This document shows, one piece after another, positions 9,919 to 19,548 of a DNA stretch of 64,000 nt. The notes beneath the pieces are model-generated. The model ran no database searches. It had not been told where the DNA came from and worked only from the letters and a program-made list of their open reading frames with translations. Origin of the DNA: JBEKIK01 sp963845975 (GTDB lineage: Bacteria; Planctomycetota; Planctomycetia; Pirellulales; Thermoguttaceae); the NCBI GenBank assembly GCA_963845975.1, contig CAWJUD010000002.1, forward strand, positions 2,356,001 through 2,420,000. The letters run 5' to 3'. Within the stretch, counting starts at the first letter, position 1, and each line of letters opens with the position of its first letter. A program made the position numbers and the translations under genes.

Positions 9919-11910
9919 GTGAACGAGACCGACCATAGTCACTTGATCGGACCGGGGGATTCGCCTCGAGCAACGGACGAACAACACAACGAACTTACCA
10001 GGATGCAGCGGTCTTTGTTGTGCATCTTCGTGCTTGTTCCGCTGTTCGTGATAATCTATTTTCTTAGTTTCTGGCTGCGGACCGAGGGCAAACTCAGCAA
10101 TGATCAATGGATCGTCTTTTTGTTGACCGTTAGCGGCGTGGTGCTCCTAAAGATGATAGTATTTCTCTGGTTTCGCGTGCATCACATTCTGGGGCGTTAT
10201 GTAACATTCCAGGATTTAATCACACTGATTTGGGCCGCCACGATTAACCAGATTGTTTTGGCCGTCATCATTTATTATCTATTGCGGATCGACTCCATTC
10301 CTCGCAGCGTGTTGCCTTTGGATTGGCTGCTAACCATCATGGGAGTCGGCGGTCTTCTGGCCGTTCTACGCGTGCTGCACGAAAACAATTGGCCGCCGTT
10401 CGCCTTCTTTTCCAAAAAAGTGCCCGCCTTGATCGTGGGCGCCAACGAGGCCGGCGAATCCCTGCTGTATGCCATCCTTCGCAACCGCAAGATGCCGTAT
10501 CACGTGGTCGGTTTCATCGACGAAGATCCCCAGCGCGTGGGCACCCGCATCGGCAGCTCGCGCGTGCTGGGAACCCTGCCCGAAACCTGCCAAATCGCCG
10601 CCCATTACGGCGTCACCGAAATCCTCATAACCACCGGCGGACTCTCAGGCCGCCAGGTGCGGCGATTGGTGGATGAAGCCCGGCAGCGCCAGATGATCGT
10701 AAAGGTCTTACCTAGTTTCGAGGAACTCATTAGTGGTCGATTGGCGGTACAGCCCCGCCCAGTGGCCATCGAGGACTTGTTGCGCCGCGAACCGGTAAAA
10801 TTGGAACTGGAAAACATCCGCCAATGGATCGATAATCGCGTGCTCTTGGTCACGGGCAGCGCGGGCAGCATCGGCTCGGAAATCTGCCGCCAATTGCTGC
10901 AATTCTCGCCCAAACGGCTGATTATGCTGGACCGCTGGGAAACCGGTCAATTTTATCTGGAGCAGGAATTAAACCGGCAACGCCGCGACGTGCAAATCGA
11001 CGTGCAAATCGCCGACCTCCTCGATGAAAAACGCATGCGCGAGGTCCTGGAAAGCTCCCGGCCCGACATCATCTTCCACGCCGCCGCCTACAAGCACGTG
11101 CCCTTGATGGAAAAACACCCTTGCGAGGCCCTGCGAAACATCGTCCTGGCCACACGCACCCTGGCCAACCTGGCCATGCAATGCAAGGTCGATTCGTTCG
11201 TGATGGTTTCCACCGACAAGGCGGTCAATCCGACTAACGTAATGGGCGCGTGCAAACGCGTGGCCGAACTGTTCGTGCAGTCACTGGCCGCTGAGTCTTC
11301 TTGCCGCTTTGTCACGGTCCGATTCGGAAACGTGTTGGATTCCTCGGGCAGCGTGGTGCCCATCTTCCGCCAACAGATCGCCCGCGGCGGACCGGTAACC
11401 GTGACCGATCCCGGTATCGTGCGATATTTCATGACAATTCCCGAGGCTTCCCAACTCGTGATCCAGGCCGGCACGATCGGCAACGGCGGCGAGATCCTGG
11501 TGCTGGACATGGGCGAGCCCATGCGGATCGTCGACCTGGCCACCGACATGATCCGCCTTTCAGGGCTGGAAGTCGGCCGCGACGTGGATATCGTTTTCAT
11601 CGGTTTGCGTCCCGGCGAGAAACTATTTGAAGAATTGCATTACGCCGACGCAAAATATCTTCCCACGCGGCACCCCAAAATCCTGGTCCTCGGCGGGGCC
11701 CGCCGCGACCCCAAAGAACTCCACGCCTCGGTCGACAGGTTGTTAAACCTGGGCGACAACAATCCTTGGCGAATCGTGGAATGTCTGCGCGAATTGGTGC
11801 CCGAGTACAAACCCGGCATCACCTCGCCTTACGCCGACAATGCCACGCCCTTATCGCCCGGTTCGGACGAAACTCCAGTCGATGCCGCTCCAAAGGCGCA
11901 ACTCTCATAA
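9919..11910 (+). CDS. FlaA1/CapD/WbpM-type membrane nucleoside-diphosphate-sugar 4,6-dehydratase
   Basis: Inner-membrane enzyme of 663 residues making modified UDP-sugars for surface polysaccharide. N-terminal transmembrane helices (about 35-160) are followed by a CoA-binding-like Rossmann domain (PALIVGANEAGESLL, about 170) and a SDR catalytic domain whose NAD motif TGSAGSIGSE starts near residue 312. The catalytic segment STDKAVNPTNVMGACKR shows Met in place of the SDR Tyr with the following Lys kept, the mark of the WbpM/FlaA1 group. The start is GTG with AGGA about nine bases upstream. No glycosyltransferases flank it, so the target glycan is unknown. Confidence 0.9.
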   Translation: MNETDHSHLIGPGDSPRATDEQHNELTRMQRSLLCIFVLVPLFVIIYFLSFWLRTEGKLSNDQWIVFLLTVSGVVLLKMIVFLWFRVHHILGRYVTFQDLITLIWAATINQIVLAVIIYYLLRIDSIPRSVLPLDWLLTIMGVGGLLAVLRVLHENNWPPFAFFSKKVPALIVGANEAGESLLYAILRNRKMPYHVVGFIDEDPQRVGTRIGSSRVLGTLPETCQIAAHYGVTEILITTGGLSGRQVRRLVDEARQRQMIVKVLPSFEELISGRLAVQPRPVAIEDLLRREPVKLELENIRQWIDNRVLLVTGSAGSIGSEICRQLLQFSPKRLIMLDRWETGQFYLEQELNRQRRDVQIDVQIADLLDEKRMREVLESSRPDIIFHAAAYKHVPLMEKHPCEALRNIVLATRTLANLAMQCKVDSFVMVSTDKAVNPTNVMGACKRVAELFVQSLAAESSCRFVTVRFGNVLDSSGSVVPIFRQQIARGGPVTVTDPGIVRYFMTIPEASQLVIQAGTIGNGGEILVLDMGEPMRIVDLATDMIRLSGLEVGRDVDIVFIGLRPGEKLFEELHYADAKYLPTRHPKILVLGGARRDPKELHASVDRLLNLGDNNPWRIVECLRELVPEYKPGITSPYADNATPLSPGSDETPVDAAPKAQLS

Positions 11911-11934
11911 AGCCGCGACCAGCGGTCGCGCTTT
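11909..11934. terminator. Hairpin over the dehydratase stop codon
   Basis: AAAGCCGCGACC (11909-11920) pairs with GGTCGCGCTTT (11924-11934) with one bulged base. It overlaps the TAA stop. No T-run follows on the top strand. A related, decayed unit is at 29623-29647, so this is also a dispersed repeat. Confidence 0.5.
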
Positions 11935-11950
11935 CCCCCCGCCAACATAA

Positions 11951-12062
11951 AGCGGATAGCACAGGTTAACCTGGGCGGCTATGCCGCAAGAGGCAATCGG
12001 GGATCGCAAAATCCTGCCAAAATCTCTTGGGACTTTGGTACCACCAAGAACCGGTGCTGCCC
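11951..12062. repeat. Dispersed repeat, copy 1
   Basis: Begins with a decayed CAGGTTAACCTGGG palindrome, then GGCGGCTATGCCGC and AAGAGGCAATCGGGGATCGC, and ends with AAGAACCGGTGCTGCC. Copies 2 (13146-13268) and 3 (19179-19365) share the order of blocks. Copies 1 and 2 continue in near identity into the promoter and leader of the downstream PEP-CTERM genes. Confidence 0.8.
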
Positions 12063-12130
12063 TCTCCAAACACTTTGACCCCTCTACGGAATTGATTTCG
12101 AAAAAAACGAGAATCGAAAGAAAATACTTA

Positions 12131-12159
12131 TTGACTTCTTGTGGGGGGGGACTTATACA
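12131..12159 (+). promoter_or_regulatory. Sigma-70-type promoter for the 12.4-kb PEP-CTERM gene
   Basis: TTGACT (12131-12136), 17-base spacer containing a G8 run, then TATACA (12154-12159). The same arrangement recurs at 13333. Transcription from here would give a leader of about 250 nt. Confidence 0.65.
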
Positions 12160-12203
12160 TTAGAATAATGGGTGGTGTGGGCTGGAAATAGAATTTTTTT
12201 CGT

Positions 12204-12332
12204 GAGGCAGCGATAAGTGTTCCGGTCTGAAAGACGATAGGTTTTTCGGGTGCGGGATGATCTTGGAGGTTTTCTCTCCATCGGACCGGAAGCGGCGGGC
12301 GATTCCGTCATCCCTTTTTTCGCAGCGCTTAT
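12204..12332 (+). promoter_or_regulatory. Structured 5' leader of PEP-CTERM gene, copy A (candidate RNA element)
   Basis: Positions 12204-12258 match 13424-13478 at 54 of 55 bases. Within copy A, ATAAGTG (12213-12219) can pair with CGCTTAT (12326-12332, one G-U), TTCCGGTC (12220-12227) with GACCGGAA (12284-12291), and GGAG (12265-12268) with CTCC (12276-12279). GTCTGAAAGAC (12225-12235) forms a competing local hairpin, and GGGATGA (12254-12260) can pair with TCATCCC (12308-12314). The competing pairings could make a pseudoknot or a switch. It does not match the consensus of any riboswitch class I know. Pairing was found by eye. Confidence 0.5.
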
Positions 12333-12417
12333 GGAGAGAGATTCATAATCCACAATAAAAAATCTCTGTCCAAGACGGAAAGTAAATACAAAAAAGTTTT
12401 AACAAGGAGATATAAAA

Positions 12418-13140
12418 ATGAAAAAGTTGCAAATATATTTTCTAAAAACGAGCAAATACGTTCCTTGGTTTATTTGCTTGGTTGCCCTAGTGTTTCCGGT
12501 GTTTGGAAAAATTGAGACGGTTAAAGCCGCGAGCATTTCATTCCCCGCAACAACCTCTGTTCCACTTACACAAACCGATTGGATCGATCAATCCGTGGCG
12601 TTTCCGAAATTCGATCCCAGTCTTGGGACATTAACGAAGGTGCAAATTCTGTTTAACGGAAGCTTTATTTCAACAATATCTTTAAATAATCCATTTGAAG
12701 AACCAATAAGCGTTGATGCTCACATTCACGCGGAGTTCGCGATACAAGATGTGGAAGAAAAGCTTCCGTTGACATCTTTTGACATTGACACGAATTACGT
12801 TCATGCGGATATGCCGGCTCATAGCGGTATTATTTTGCCAGATATCAGTGATGAATGGATTGGACCGTCGGATGTTTTTGAATACTTTACCTCGGATCTT
12901 CTCGAAGAATTTACAGGCTTAAGTACTATTGACTTCAATGCAGCATGTTCTACTAGCGTCGTGACAAATGCTCCCCAAAATGATTCGATACCACATGCAA
13001 GTCTCGGTGGAACAATCAATTATTATTACAATGTTGTTCCGGAACCCACTATGTTGACTCTATTGGCATCTCTTGGTCTGGCAGCGTGCGTCTTTCGTTT
13101 TTTTTCAACTCGAGCAAATAACAAAAAAGATTTTTCATAA
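12418..13140 (+). CDS. PEP-CTERM sorting-domain protein
   Basis: A 240-residue exported protein. The signal region is about 15-38 (PWFICLVALVFPVFG). The C-terminus VPEPTMLTLLASLGLAACVFRFF followed by basic residues is a PEP-CTERM tripartite sorting signal (PEP box, hydrophobic helix, positive end), recognised by an exosortase that is not in this window. The body resembles the choice-of-anchor group: beta-rich, with a double-strand LTKVQILFNGSFISTISLNN motif. AAGGAGA lies just before the ATG. The gene sits behind a strong promoter and a long structured leader that is duplicated upstream of the next gene. Its function beyond secretion and surface display cannot be told. Confidence 0.8.
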   Translation: MKKLQIYFLKTSKYVPWFICLVALVFPVFGKIETVKAASISFPATTSVPLTQTDWIDQSVAFPKFDPSLGTLTKVQILFNGSFISTISLNNPFEEPISVDAHIHAEFAIQDVEEKLPLTSFDIDTNYVHADMPAHSGIILPDISDEWIGPSDVFEYFTSDLLEEFTGLSTIDFNAACSTSVVTNAPQNDSIPHASLGGTINYYYNVVPEPTMLTLLASLGLAACVFRFFSTRANNKKDFS

Positions 13141-13145
13141 TCTTA

Positions 13146-13268
13146 GCGGGTAGCCCAGGTTCTTGAACCTGGGCGGCTATGCCGCAAGAGGCAATCGGGG
13201 ATCGCAAAATCCTGCCAAAATCTCTTGGGACTTCGTCCCACCGTTTCAAGAACCGGTGTTGCCCACTT
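13146..13268. repeat. Dispersed repeat, copy 2
   Basis: The fullest copy: GGTAGCCCAGGTTCTTGAAC then CTGGGCGGCTATGCCGC, the shared AAGAGGCAATCGGGGATCGC block, and a closing GTTTCAAGAACCGGTGTTGCC. CCCAGGTTC and GAACCTGGG form a near-perfect hairpin. It lies six bases after the stop of the preceding gene, so it may also work as a transcript end. Confidence 0.8.
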
Positions 13269-13332
13269 CAAACTCTATTACCCCTCTGCGGAATTGATTT
13301 TGAAAAAAATGGGAATCGAAAGAAAATACTTA

Positions 13333-13361
13333 TTGACATCTTGTAGGGGGGGGGCTATATA
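13333..13361 (+). promoter_or_regulatory. Sigma-70-type promoter for the HAF-repeat PEP-CTERM gene
   Basis: TTGACA (13333-13338), 17-base spacer with a G9 run, TATATA (13356-13361). It is the duplicated counterpart of the promoter at 12131. Confidence 0.7.
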
Positions 13362-13423
13362 GTAAAATAATGGATGTTGCGGGCGAGACATGGATGGTGC
13401 GGGCTGGAAATAAAACTGTTTTT

Positions 13424-13478
13424 GAGGCAGCGATAAGTATTCCGGTCTGAAAGACGATAGGTTTTTCGGGTGCGGGAT
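13424..13478 (+). promoter_or_regulatory. Conserved 55-nt leader core, copy B
   Basis: Differs from 12204-12258 at one base (A at 13439 for G). It keeps the GTCTGAAAGAC hairpin, but the 3' partners that close the structure in copy A are absent; the following 170 nt are unrelated. A CCGT/ACGG hairpin followed by T6 lies further downstream near 13530 and might act as a weak attenuator. The region 13479-13647 otherwise shows nothing I can name. Confidence 0.5.
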
Positions 13479-13647
13479 AGTCTTTTTTCTTCCGTTTGCT
13501 GAACACGGCTGTAATTCCGTTAGGCTGTTTTACGGTTTTTTCGGCAATGAAATTAGGATGGCGCGGGGCTGTGTAAATTTGGTAAAATCTGAATCTGAAA
13601 ATGAAGGATTATTTTCTTGAACAAAACTCAGATTAGGAGTATTAACG

Positions 13648-14682
13648 ATGAACAAGTTTTTGAAAGCTGTCGGTTTTTTGAGTTTGTTGCTGCTCACGGC
13701 CATTCCCGCCAAAGCGACGGTTCAATATTCTGTGACCGATCTAGGTGAATTTTCACCCAAGGCGATCAACAATCAAGGAGAAATCGCGGGGCTGATCTGG
13801 CAACCGCAAGAGCATGCCGCTCTTTGGAGGAATGGGGTGACAACGGATCTTCAAACATTAGGAGGTTCGCAGAGTTACGCGGCAGGTATTAATGAGCTTG
13901 GGCAAATTGTTGGAAATTCCGCTACAAGTGATGCGCCGGGTCATGCTTTCATTTATAGTGATGGCAAAATGACTGACCTTGGAGACTTTGGTGGAAAATT
14001 CGCCGGCGCTGATGCCATCAACAACAGTGGACAAATGGTAATAAACATCTTCACCCAGCAAGGCGGTGTTCAAGCATGCCAATATACTTCAGGCTCGCTA
14101 ATCAACTTAGGCGGTTTTGGCGGAGACACAACCATCGCCCACGCAATTAACTCCAAGGGCGATATTGTGGGCTATTCTACCGACGCTGATGGATCAATGC
14201 ACGCTTATGTTGCTTACAACAATCAACAAGTGACTGATTTAAACATTCCTGGAGGCCATGCCGAGGCATTGGGAATCAATGATGCAGGGCAGGTTATTGG
14301 ATCTTATTATCCATCCGCCGATCAAAACGAACGTGCCTTTGTACTTATCAATGGTGTATTGACCGATATTGACGCGGACAAAGACTATAGCGCTGCAACC
14401 GGAATCAATAACAACGGTGAAATAGTCGGTAATTCTGCTATCGGATACGAAGCATTTCCGTTTCTTTATAAAAATGGGACTTTGTATCGCTTAAATGACA
14501 TGATTGATGCTGGAATTATCTTAAACGGAGCGTTTGGAATTAATGATAATGGACAGATAATAACCTCGGGCTACAACGGTCACTCTTATCTGCTTACCCC
14601 AATTCCCGAACCATCCACTTTAACACTTTTATGCTCTTTATTTGCTGGATCTTATATGTACATGCGGTACAGAAGAAGGTAA
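13648..14682 (+). CDS. HAF-repeat PEP-CTERM protein
   Basis: A 344-residue exported protein with signal peptide ending near AKA (residue 23). The body is a run of about seven HAF-type extracellular repeats, each with a xxDLGxxGG element and an A.GIN..GQIVG element (for example TDLQTLGGSQSYAAGINELGQIVG), a beta-propeller-like design. The C-terminus IPEPSTLTLLCSLFAGSYMYMRYRRR is a PEP-CTERM signal. The start has AGGAGT upstream. It shares promoter and leader with the neighbouring PEP-CTERM gene, and a surface-protein gene follows after 71 bases, so the three may be expressed together. Confidence 0.85.
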   Translation: MNKFLKAVGFLSLLLLTAIPAKATVQYSVTDLGEFSPKAINNQGEIAGLIWQPQEHAALWRNGVTTDLQTLGGSQSYAAGINELGQIVGNSATSDAPGHAFIYSDGKMTDLGDFGGKFAGADAINNSGQMVINIFTQQGGVQACQYTSGSLINLGGFGGDTTIAHAINSKGDIVGYSTDADGSMHAYVAYNNQQVTDLNIPGGHAEALGINDAGQVIGSYYPSADQNERAFVLINGVLTDIDADKDYSAATGINNNGEIVGNSAIGYEAFPFLYKNGTLYRLNDMIDAGIILNGAFGINDNGQIITSGYNGHSYLLTPIPEPSTLTLLCSLFAGSYMYMRYRRR

Positions 14683-14753
14683 ATCATGCTTAACTTATTG
14701 AATGGTAGATCCAGATTTCATTTAACATAATAGAAAAATATGAGGAGAAAAAT

Positions 14754-17700
14754 ATGCTTCGATATATCATGGACAAAATCAAAAGAAGGAACAGTCGAAA
14801 TAATATATCATTTGCAAAAAGATATTCTAAGTATCATTCATCGAGAAGATTGACATTAGAGCATCTCGAAGATCGGGAATTACTCAGCGGAAATTATACT
14901 TGGGTAGGCGGGACTAGCGGTTCTTGGGCTAATCTTAATAACTGGTATTCTGGCGTTGCACCATCCGGCAGCGATAATGTTCTTTATTTTAATAATGCAA
15001 GTAGTCCTAATAAAGTCATGTCTAACGACCTTTCTGCCGGCGTATCTTTCTCTTATATCGGATTCGGAGCAAGCGGTTATTCAATAGCACAACCCAGTAA
15101 TCCCATCAATCTTGCTGCTGGCGCACACGGTAGTGGCTCAATTAATTTGGGAGCTTCAGGAATTAATATTGGTATTAATACGGGATTGGTTCTTTCTTCC
15201 GGCAATCATCAGATATCCACTTCAAGCGGATCAGCCAGTTTGACGATTTCCGGATCAATTTCGGATCAGGATAGTTCAAGTCATGGAGGCCTGGAAATAG
15301 TTGGATCTATCACATTGACACTAAGCGGGGCAAACACATATTCCGGCGGTACGACAATTAGTAATGGAACGCTTCAAATTGGCGCTACGAATAGTCTTCC
15401 TACCGGAGGAATAGTTAATTTAGCAAATACATCTGGAGCAATTCTGAGCCTGAATGGATATAATCAAGAGATATTTTCTTTGTCCGGGGGAGGCATAATG
15501 GGGGCAACGTCTCGCTGGGATCGAACACATTGACGATCAGCGGCAGCATAAATGACTCCTATAGCGGCGTAATTAGCAGTGGTAGCAATGGCAAGATCGT
15601 AAAATCCGGTACCGGCACGCAGGCGCTTTGCGGCGCAAACACCTATTCCGGTGGCACGACAGTAAGCGGGGGAACGCTTGTAATAGGAAATACTTCCGCA
15701 CTAGGCTCGGATGGATTGACCGTAAGCGGCGGCACATTGGATTTGAATGGACAATACCTCATCGTACCTTCTCTTAGCGGCAGTTCAGGATATATTGGCA
15801 ATAATAGCACATCATCCAATGGTGTATTGCAGGTTAACGGCTCATCTTCCTATTTTGGCGGGGTGATTGAAGATGCCATCGATATCAACGGCACAAAAAC
15901 TACCTCCTTATTTGTGCACAGCGGCACGCTGACGCTCACAGGCGAAAATACCTATACAGGCGGAACTTACATAGGTGCTAGTACGCTCATTATAAATAAA
16001 GATAGTGCTCTAGGAAAAGTACCAGACAACCCACAGACAAATAATATTTCATTCTGGGAATCCACAAGCACGATACAGCCAAGTGCAAATCTTACGCTGA
16101 ATGTAAATCGCGGCATAGATATCATCTCTAACTCACCAGCCACATTTAATATCCCTCCAAATTATTCAATGACTGTTGATGGTGACATTAGTGGCAATGG
16201 CTCGATTGTCAAAACAGGCTCCGGCACTCTGACGATTAGCGGAAACAATACCTACTCCGGTGATACTGAAATGAATGGGGGAATGTTGTCTGTAACCGGG
16301 TTCTCGAATTTGGGCAATGGCGGCGCTAATAATGGTTTGAGTTTCAGTGGCGGCACTTTGCAGGTTACGGGCTCGGGTACAATTACACTTAATAAAACAA
16401 CAACCATAAATAGTGGCGGCGGAACATTCGATATCAGCGGAGCAAGCACAATCGTAAGTAATGAGGGGGTGATTAGCGGCCCACAGGGGACGATAGGAGG
16501 CAACTTAACTAAAACCGGCGCGGGCACATTGATTCTTGGCGGAAACAATATTTACAGCGATACTGCAATAAATGGAGGAATATTATCTATAACAAATTTT
16601 CATAACTTGGGTTTCTATGGTTTGAGTTTCAATGGCGGCACACTGCAAATTACAGGCTCAGGTGCGATTAATAAGGCAACAACCATATATAATGGCGGCG
16701 GAACATTCGATATTAGCGGATCTGGAATAAGCGTCAGTAATAGTTTGACGATCGGCGGAACAGGCGCTCTGACCAAAACCGGTGCCGGCACGCTGACGCT
16801 CGGCGGTTCATCGTCCAATACATACAGCGGACTTACCACCGTCAATGCCGGCACGCTTGTTTTAGCTAAATCCGCAAATGCCGTTGCCATTGCCGGCAGC
16901 GTTCTGTATATCACTGGCGATGATACCCATTCGGCAACCGTCCAATATACCGGCAGTTCCACTAACATGATCGGCGACAGTGTTCCAATAACGATCAACC
17001 GTTACGGCACGCTGGATTTAAATGGAAAGACAGACACCCTGGGAGCCTTGAATTTCAATGGCGGAGGCGCGATTCCCACCGGTTCAGGAATTATTTATCT
17101 TATCGGCAATGTCTCGTACAGCACAAATGCCAACGGCGTGGCCGCTTCAATATCGGGGAAGATCACTCTACATGCAAACAGCACTTTTACCATTGCCGAT
17201 GACGCTAATTTAACTTCGGAAATGGGTGTTTCCGCGGTTATTGCCAACGATGACAGCGGCTCCTACGGCATTACCAAGGAAGGAAGTGGAAGACTGACAT
17301 TCACAAGCCTCAATTCCTATGAGGGCGATACAAACATTCAGAACGGCACCCTGGAGCTTTATGACACCGGCAGCCTGTCATATAAATCTAACATTTTTCT
17401 ATCGGCCAATGTCACTCTTCTGATTACCGGCGGGACGCATGGTTTAGGCACTATTGACGGAAACGGCAATGGTTATGTGCATGTGACAAATTACTACTCA
17501 AACTATGGTCAATTATCCGTAGATTCTTTAGATTGTTCCACTTATTTGGTAGATTCCGGTTGCACGTTACTTATCAATCCTTTGCCCGGCGGTCCCTGGC
17601 CGGCGCGGATCGAAAGCGTTACATCGCCAAACTCAGATGGTTCATATACATCAGGCGATACAATCCTCGTGGATGTGACTTTTGACGAAAGCCTTACCGT

Positions 17701-19156
17701 CACCGGCACGCCCCAATTGCGATTGGATACCGGCGAGAACGAAGTCTACGCGACTTATTTGAGCGGCAGCGGAACTTCAACACTCAGATTCGAGTATACC
17801 GTGCAAGTGGGAGACATTACTTCCGATTTGGATTACTGGGATACGGGGGCCTTGATGCTTAACGGGGGCACGATTCAAAACAGCTACCAAGTCGATGCAA
17901 ATTTAGCACTTTACGTGCCGGGACAAACCAATTCGTTGAGTGCAAACTGCAATCTGTCGCTAGAGACGCCCGCCGGGACATTGGATCCGAGTTTCGGCAC
18001 GAACGGCAAGGTCGCGACGAATTTAGGCGGAACGGAAACCGGCAAGGCCATGGCGATTCAAGCGGATGGAAAAATTATCGTCGCGGGGGCAGGAGCAAAT
18101 GGCGATTCCTATTTGGTCCGATATCTGCCCGGCGGCGGCATCGACAACGCCGATTTCGGCACGAACGGGATTGTCACAATCGCCGAGATGACCGCCACGG
18201 CCGTGGCCCTGCAAACGGACGGCAAGATCCTGGTGGCGGGATATGTTGACAACGGCGCGAACAGCTACGATTTTTGCCTCCTTCGCTATAACGCGGACGG
18301 AAGCCCCGACACGAATTTTGGCGATGGCGGCAGGGTCCTGACCGACTTCGCATCCGGCAGTTATGACCGTGCATTTGGCATGGTCGTTCAAAGCGACGGC
18401 AAGATCGTGGTTGCCGGCGGGAGCGACGACGATTTTGCCCTGGCCCGCTACTGTGTGAATGACGGCACATTGGACACCAATTTTGGCACTGCGGGAAAGG
18501 CGACCACCAGCTTCGGCGAGTGGTCGGCCTGCGGCTATGCTCTGGCTATTCAAACAATCGATAGCGCGGAGAAGATCATCGTTGCCGGCTACTACAATGC
18601 TAGTTTTGCCTTAGCGCGTTACAATCCTGACGGCGCCCTGGACACATCATTCGGCAGCAACGGCAAAGTGACCACAAGTTTAGGTGATTATCCCGTTTAT
18701 GCCGTATCTTGCTCGATAGCTATTCAGCAGTCCGATAATAAGATCGTCGTTGCGGGATATTGCGGTCACATTCCGTCGGGCAGCGAAGATTTCGCAGTGG
18801 CTAGATATACCGCCGGCGGCGCGCTCGATACCAGCTTCAACCAAACCGGCAAGGTAATCACGGACTTTGGCGATTCTCTAGATTACGGATATGCAGTGGT
18901 AATCCAGCACATTGGTTCCGTAGATAAGATCGTTGTCGCGGGATGCACTTGGAATGAAGAAAGCGGTTATAATTTTGCATTGGCTCGTTATAACACCGAT
19001 GGCAGTCTGGACAACTCTTTTGGCAGCGAAGGCATATTGACTACTAGTTTCGACGGTGATGCATGCGCCTATGCCATGACGATCCAATCGGACGGCAAGC
19101 TTGTAGTTGCCGGCGGCGCTAATGGGGATTTTGCCCTGGCGCGTTACTATATCTAA
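14754..19156 (+). CDS. Giant surface protein: LEPR-like N-terminus, autotransporter beta-strand repeats, delta-60 repeats; one frameshift
   Basis: About 1,467 residues once the frame is joined. Residues 36-47 (LEHLEDRELLSG) resemble the planctomycete LEPR-xLL export/anchor signature. Many autotransporter-associated strand repeats follow (LTLSGANTYSGGT, GTLTISGNNTYSG, AGTLTLGGSS and others). Near 17.6 kb is an adhesin-like sandwich (VDVTFDESLTVTGTPQLRLD), then seven delta-60 repeats (DGKIIVAG...LVRY...DxxFGxxG), which form a propeller. The first frame ends at 15533 in nonsense; the second begins GGNVSLGSNTLTISGS. One missing G in the run at about 15500 explains the break. There is no translocating barrel, so the strand repeats do not make it a true autotransporter. 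AGGAG precedes the ATG. Confidence 0.8.
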
Positions 19157-19178
19157 CTTATAGTTTTTACAGTCATAA

Positions 19179-19365
19179 CGGGTAGCCCAGGTTCTCGGAC
19201 CTGGGCGGCTCTGCGGCAAGAGGCGATTGGAATCGCAAAACATTGCCAAAACCTCTCTGGACTCCGTCTCGCCGGTTCAAGAACCGGTGCTACCCACTTC
19301 GTCCCACCGGTTCGAAAACCGGTTCTAACCACCTCGTCCGCCGGTTCAAGAACCGGTGCTGCACG
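19179..19365. repeat. Dispersed repeat, copy 3, with extra CCGGTTC hairpins
   Basis: Carries GGTAGCCCAGGTTC and CTGGGCGGCT as in copies 1 and 2, then three successive inverted repeats of the form CCGGTTC..GAACCGG (19273-19287, 19307-19323, 19341-19355). It fills half of the 392-bp gap before the cyclase gene; the remaining part, 19366-19548, shows only a ribosome-binding site (AGGAGG) at its end. Confidence 0.75.
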
Positions 19366-19548
19366 GTCATTTATCTGCATAAATTTTGACCTTTTCCCGC
19401 CCTCCTCCTACAATTCCATGCTAGCATGGCCATTTTGCCCATATTTCTGATATTGTTGACTACGGGCATATATAATAAATTATTCTTACGTTCCCGGTGA
19501 TTTCGGGATTGCGAGTCAGGGACGACCGCTAACTGTAGGAGGCCGGCG

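Noticed and set aside
12204..12332. Identification as a c-di-GMP (GEMM) riboswitch
   Set aside because: The GCAAAGCC-like core and tetraloop-receptor pattern of that class are absent; I leave the element unnamed.
15530..19156. A separate gene starting at the ATG of 15536
   Set aside because: The first residues continue the strand-repeat pattern of the upstream frame without a signal peptide or ribosome-binding site; one missing G explains the break.
19182..19365. Possible tRNA-like hairpins (GGTTC/GAACC arms)
   Set aside because: The arms belong to dispersed palindromes; no acceptor stem or anticodon loop can be placed.
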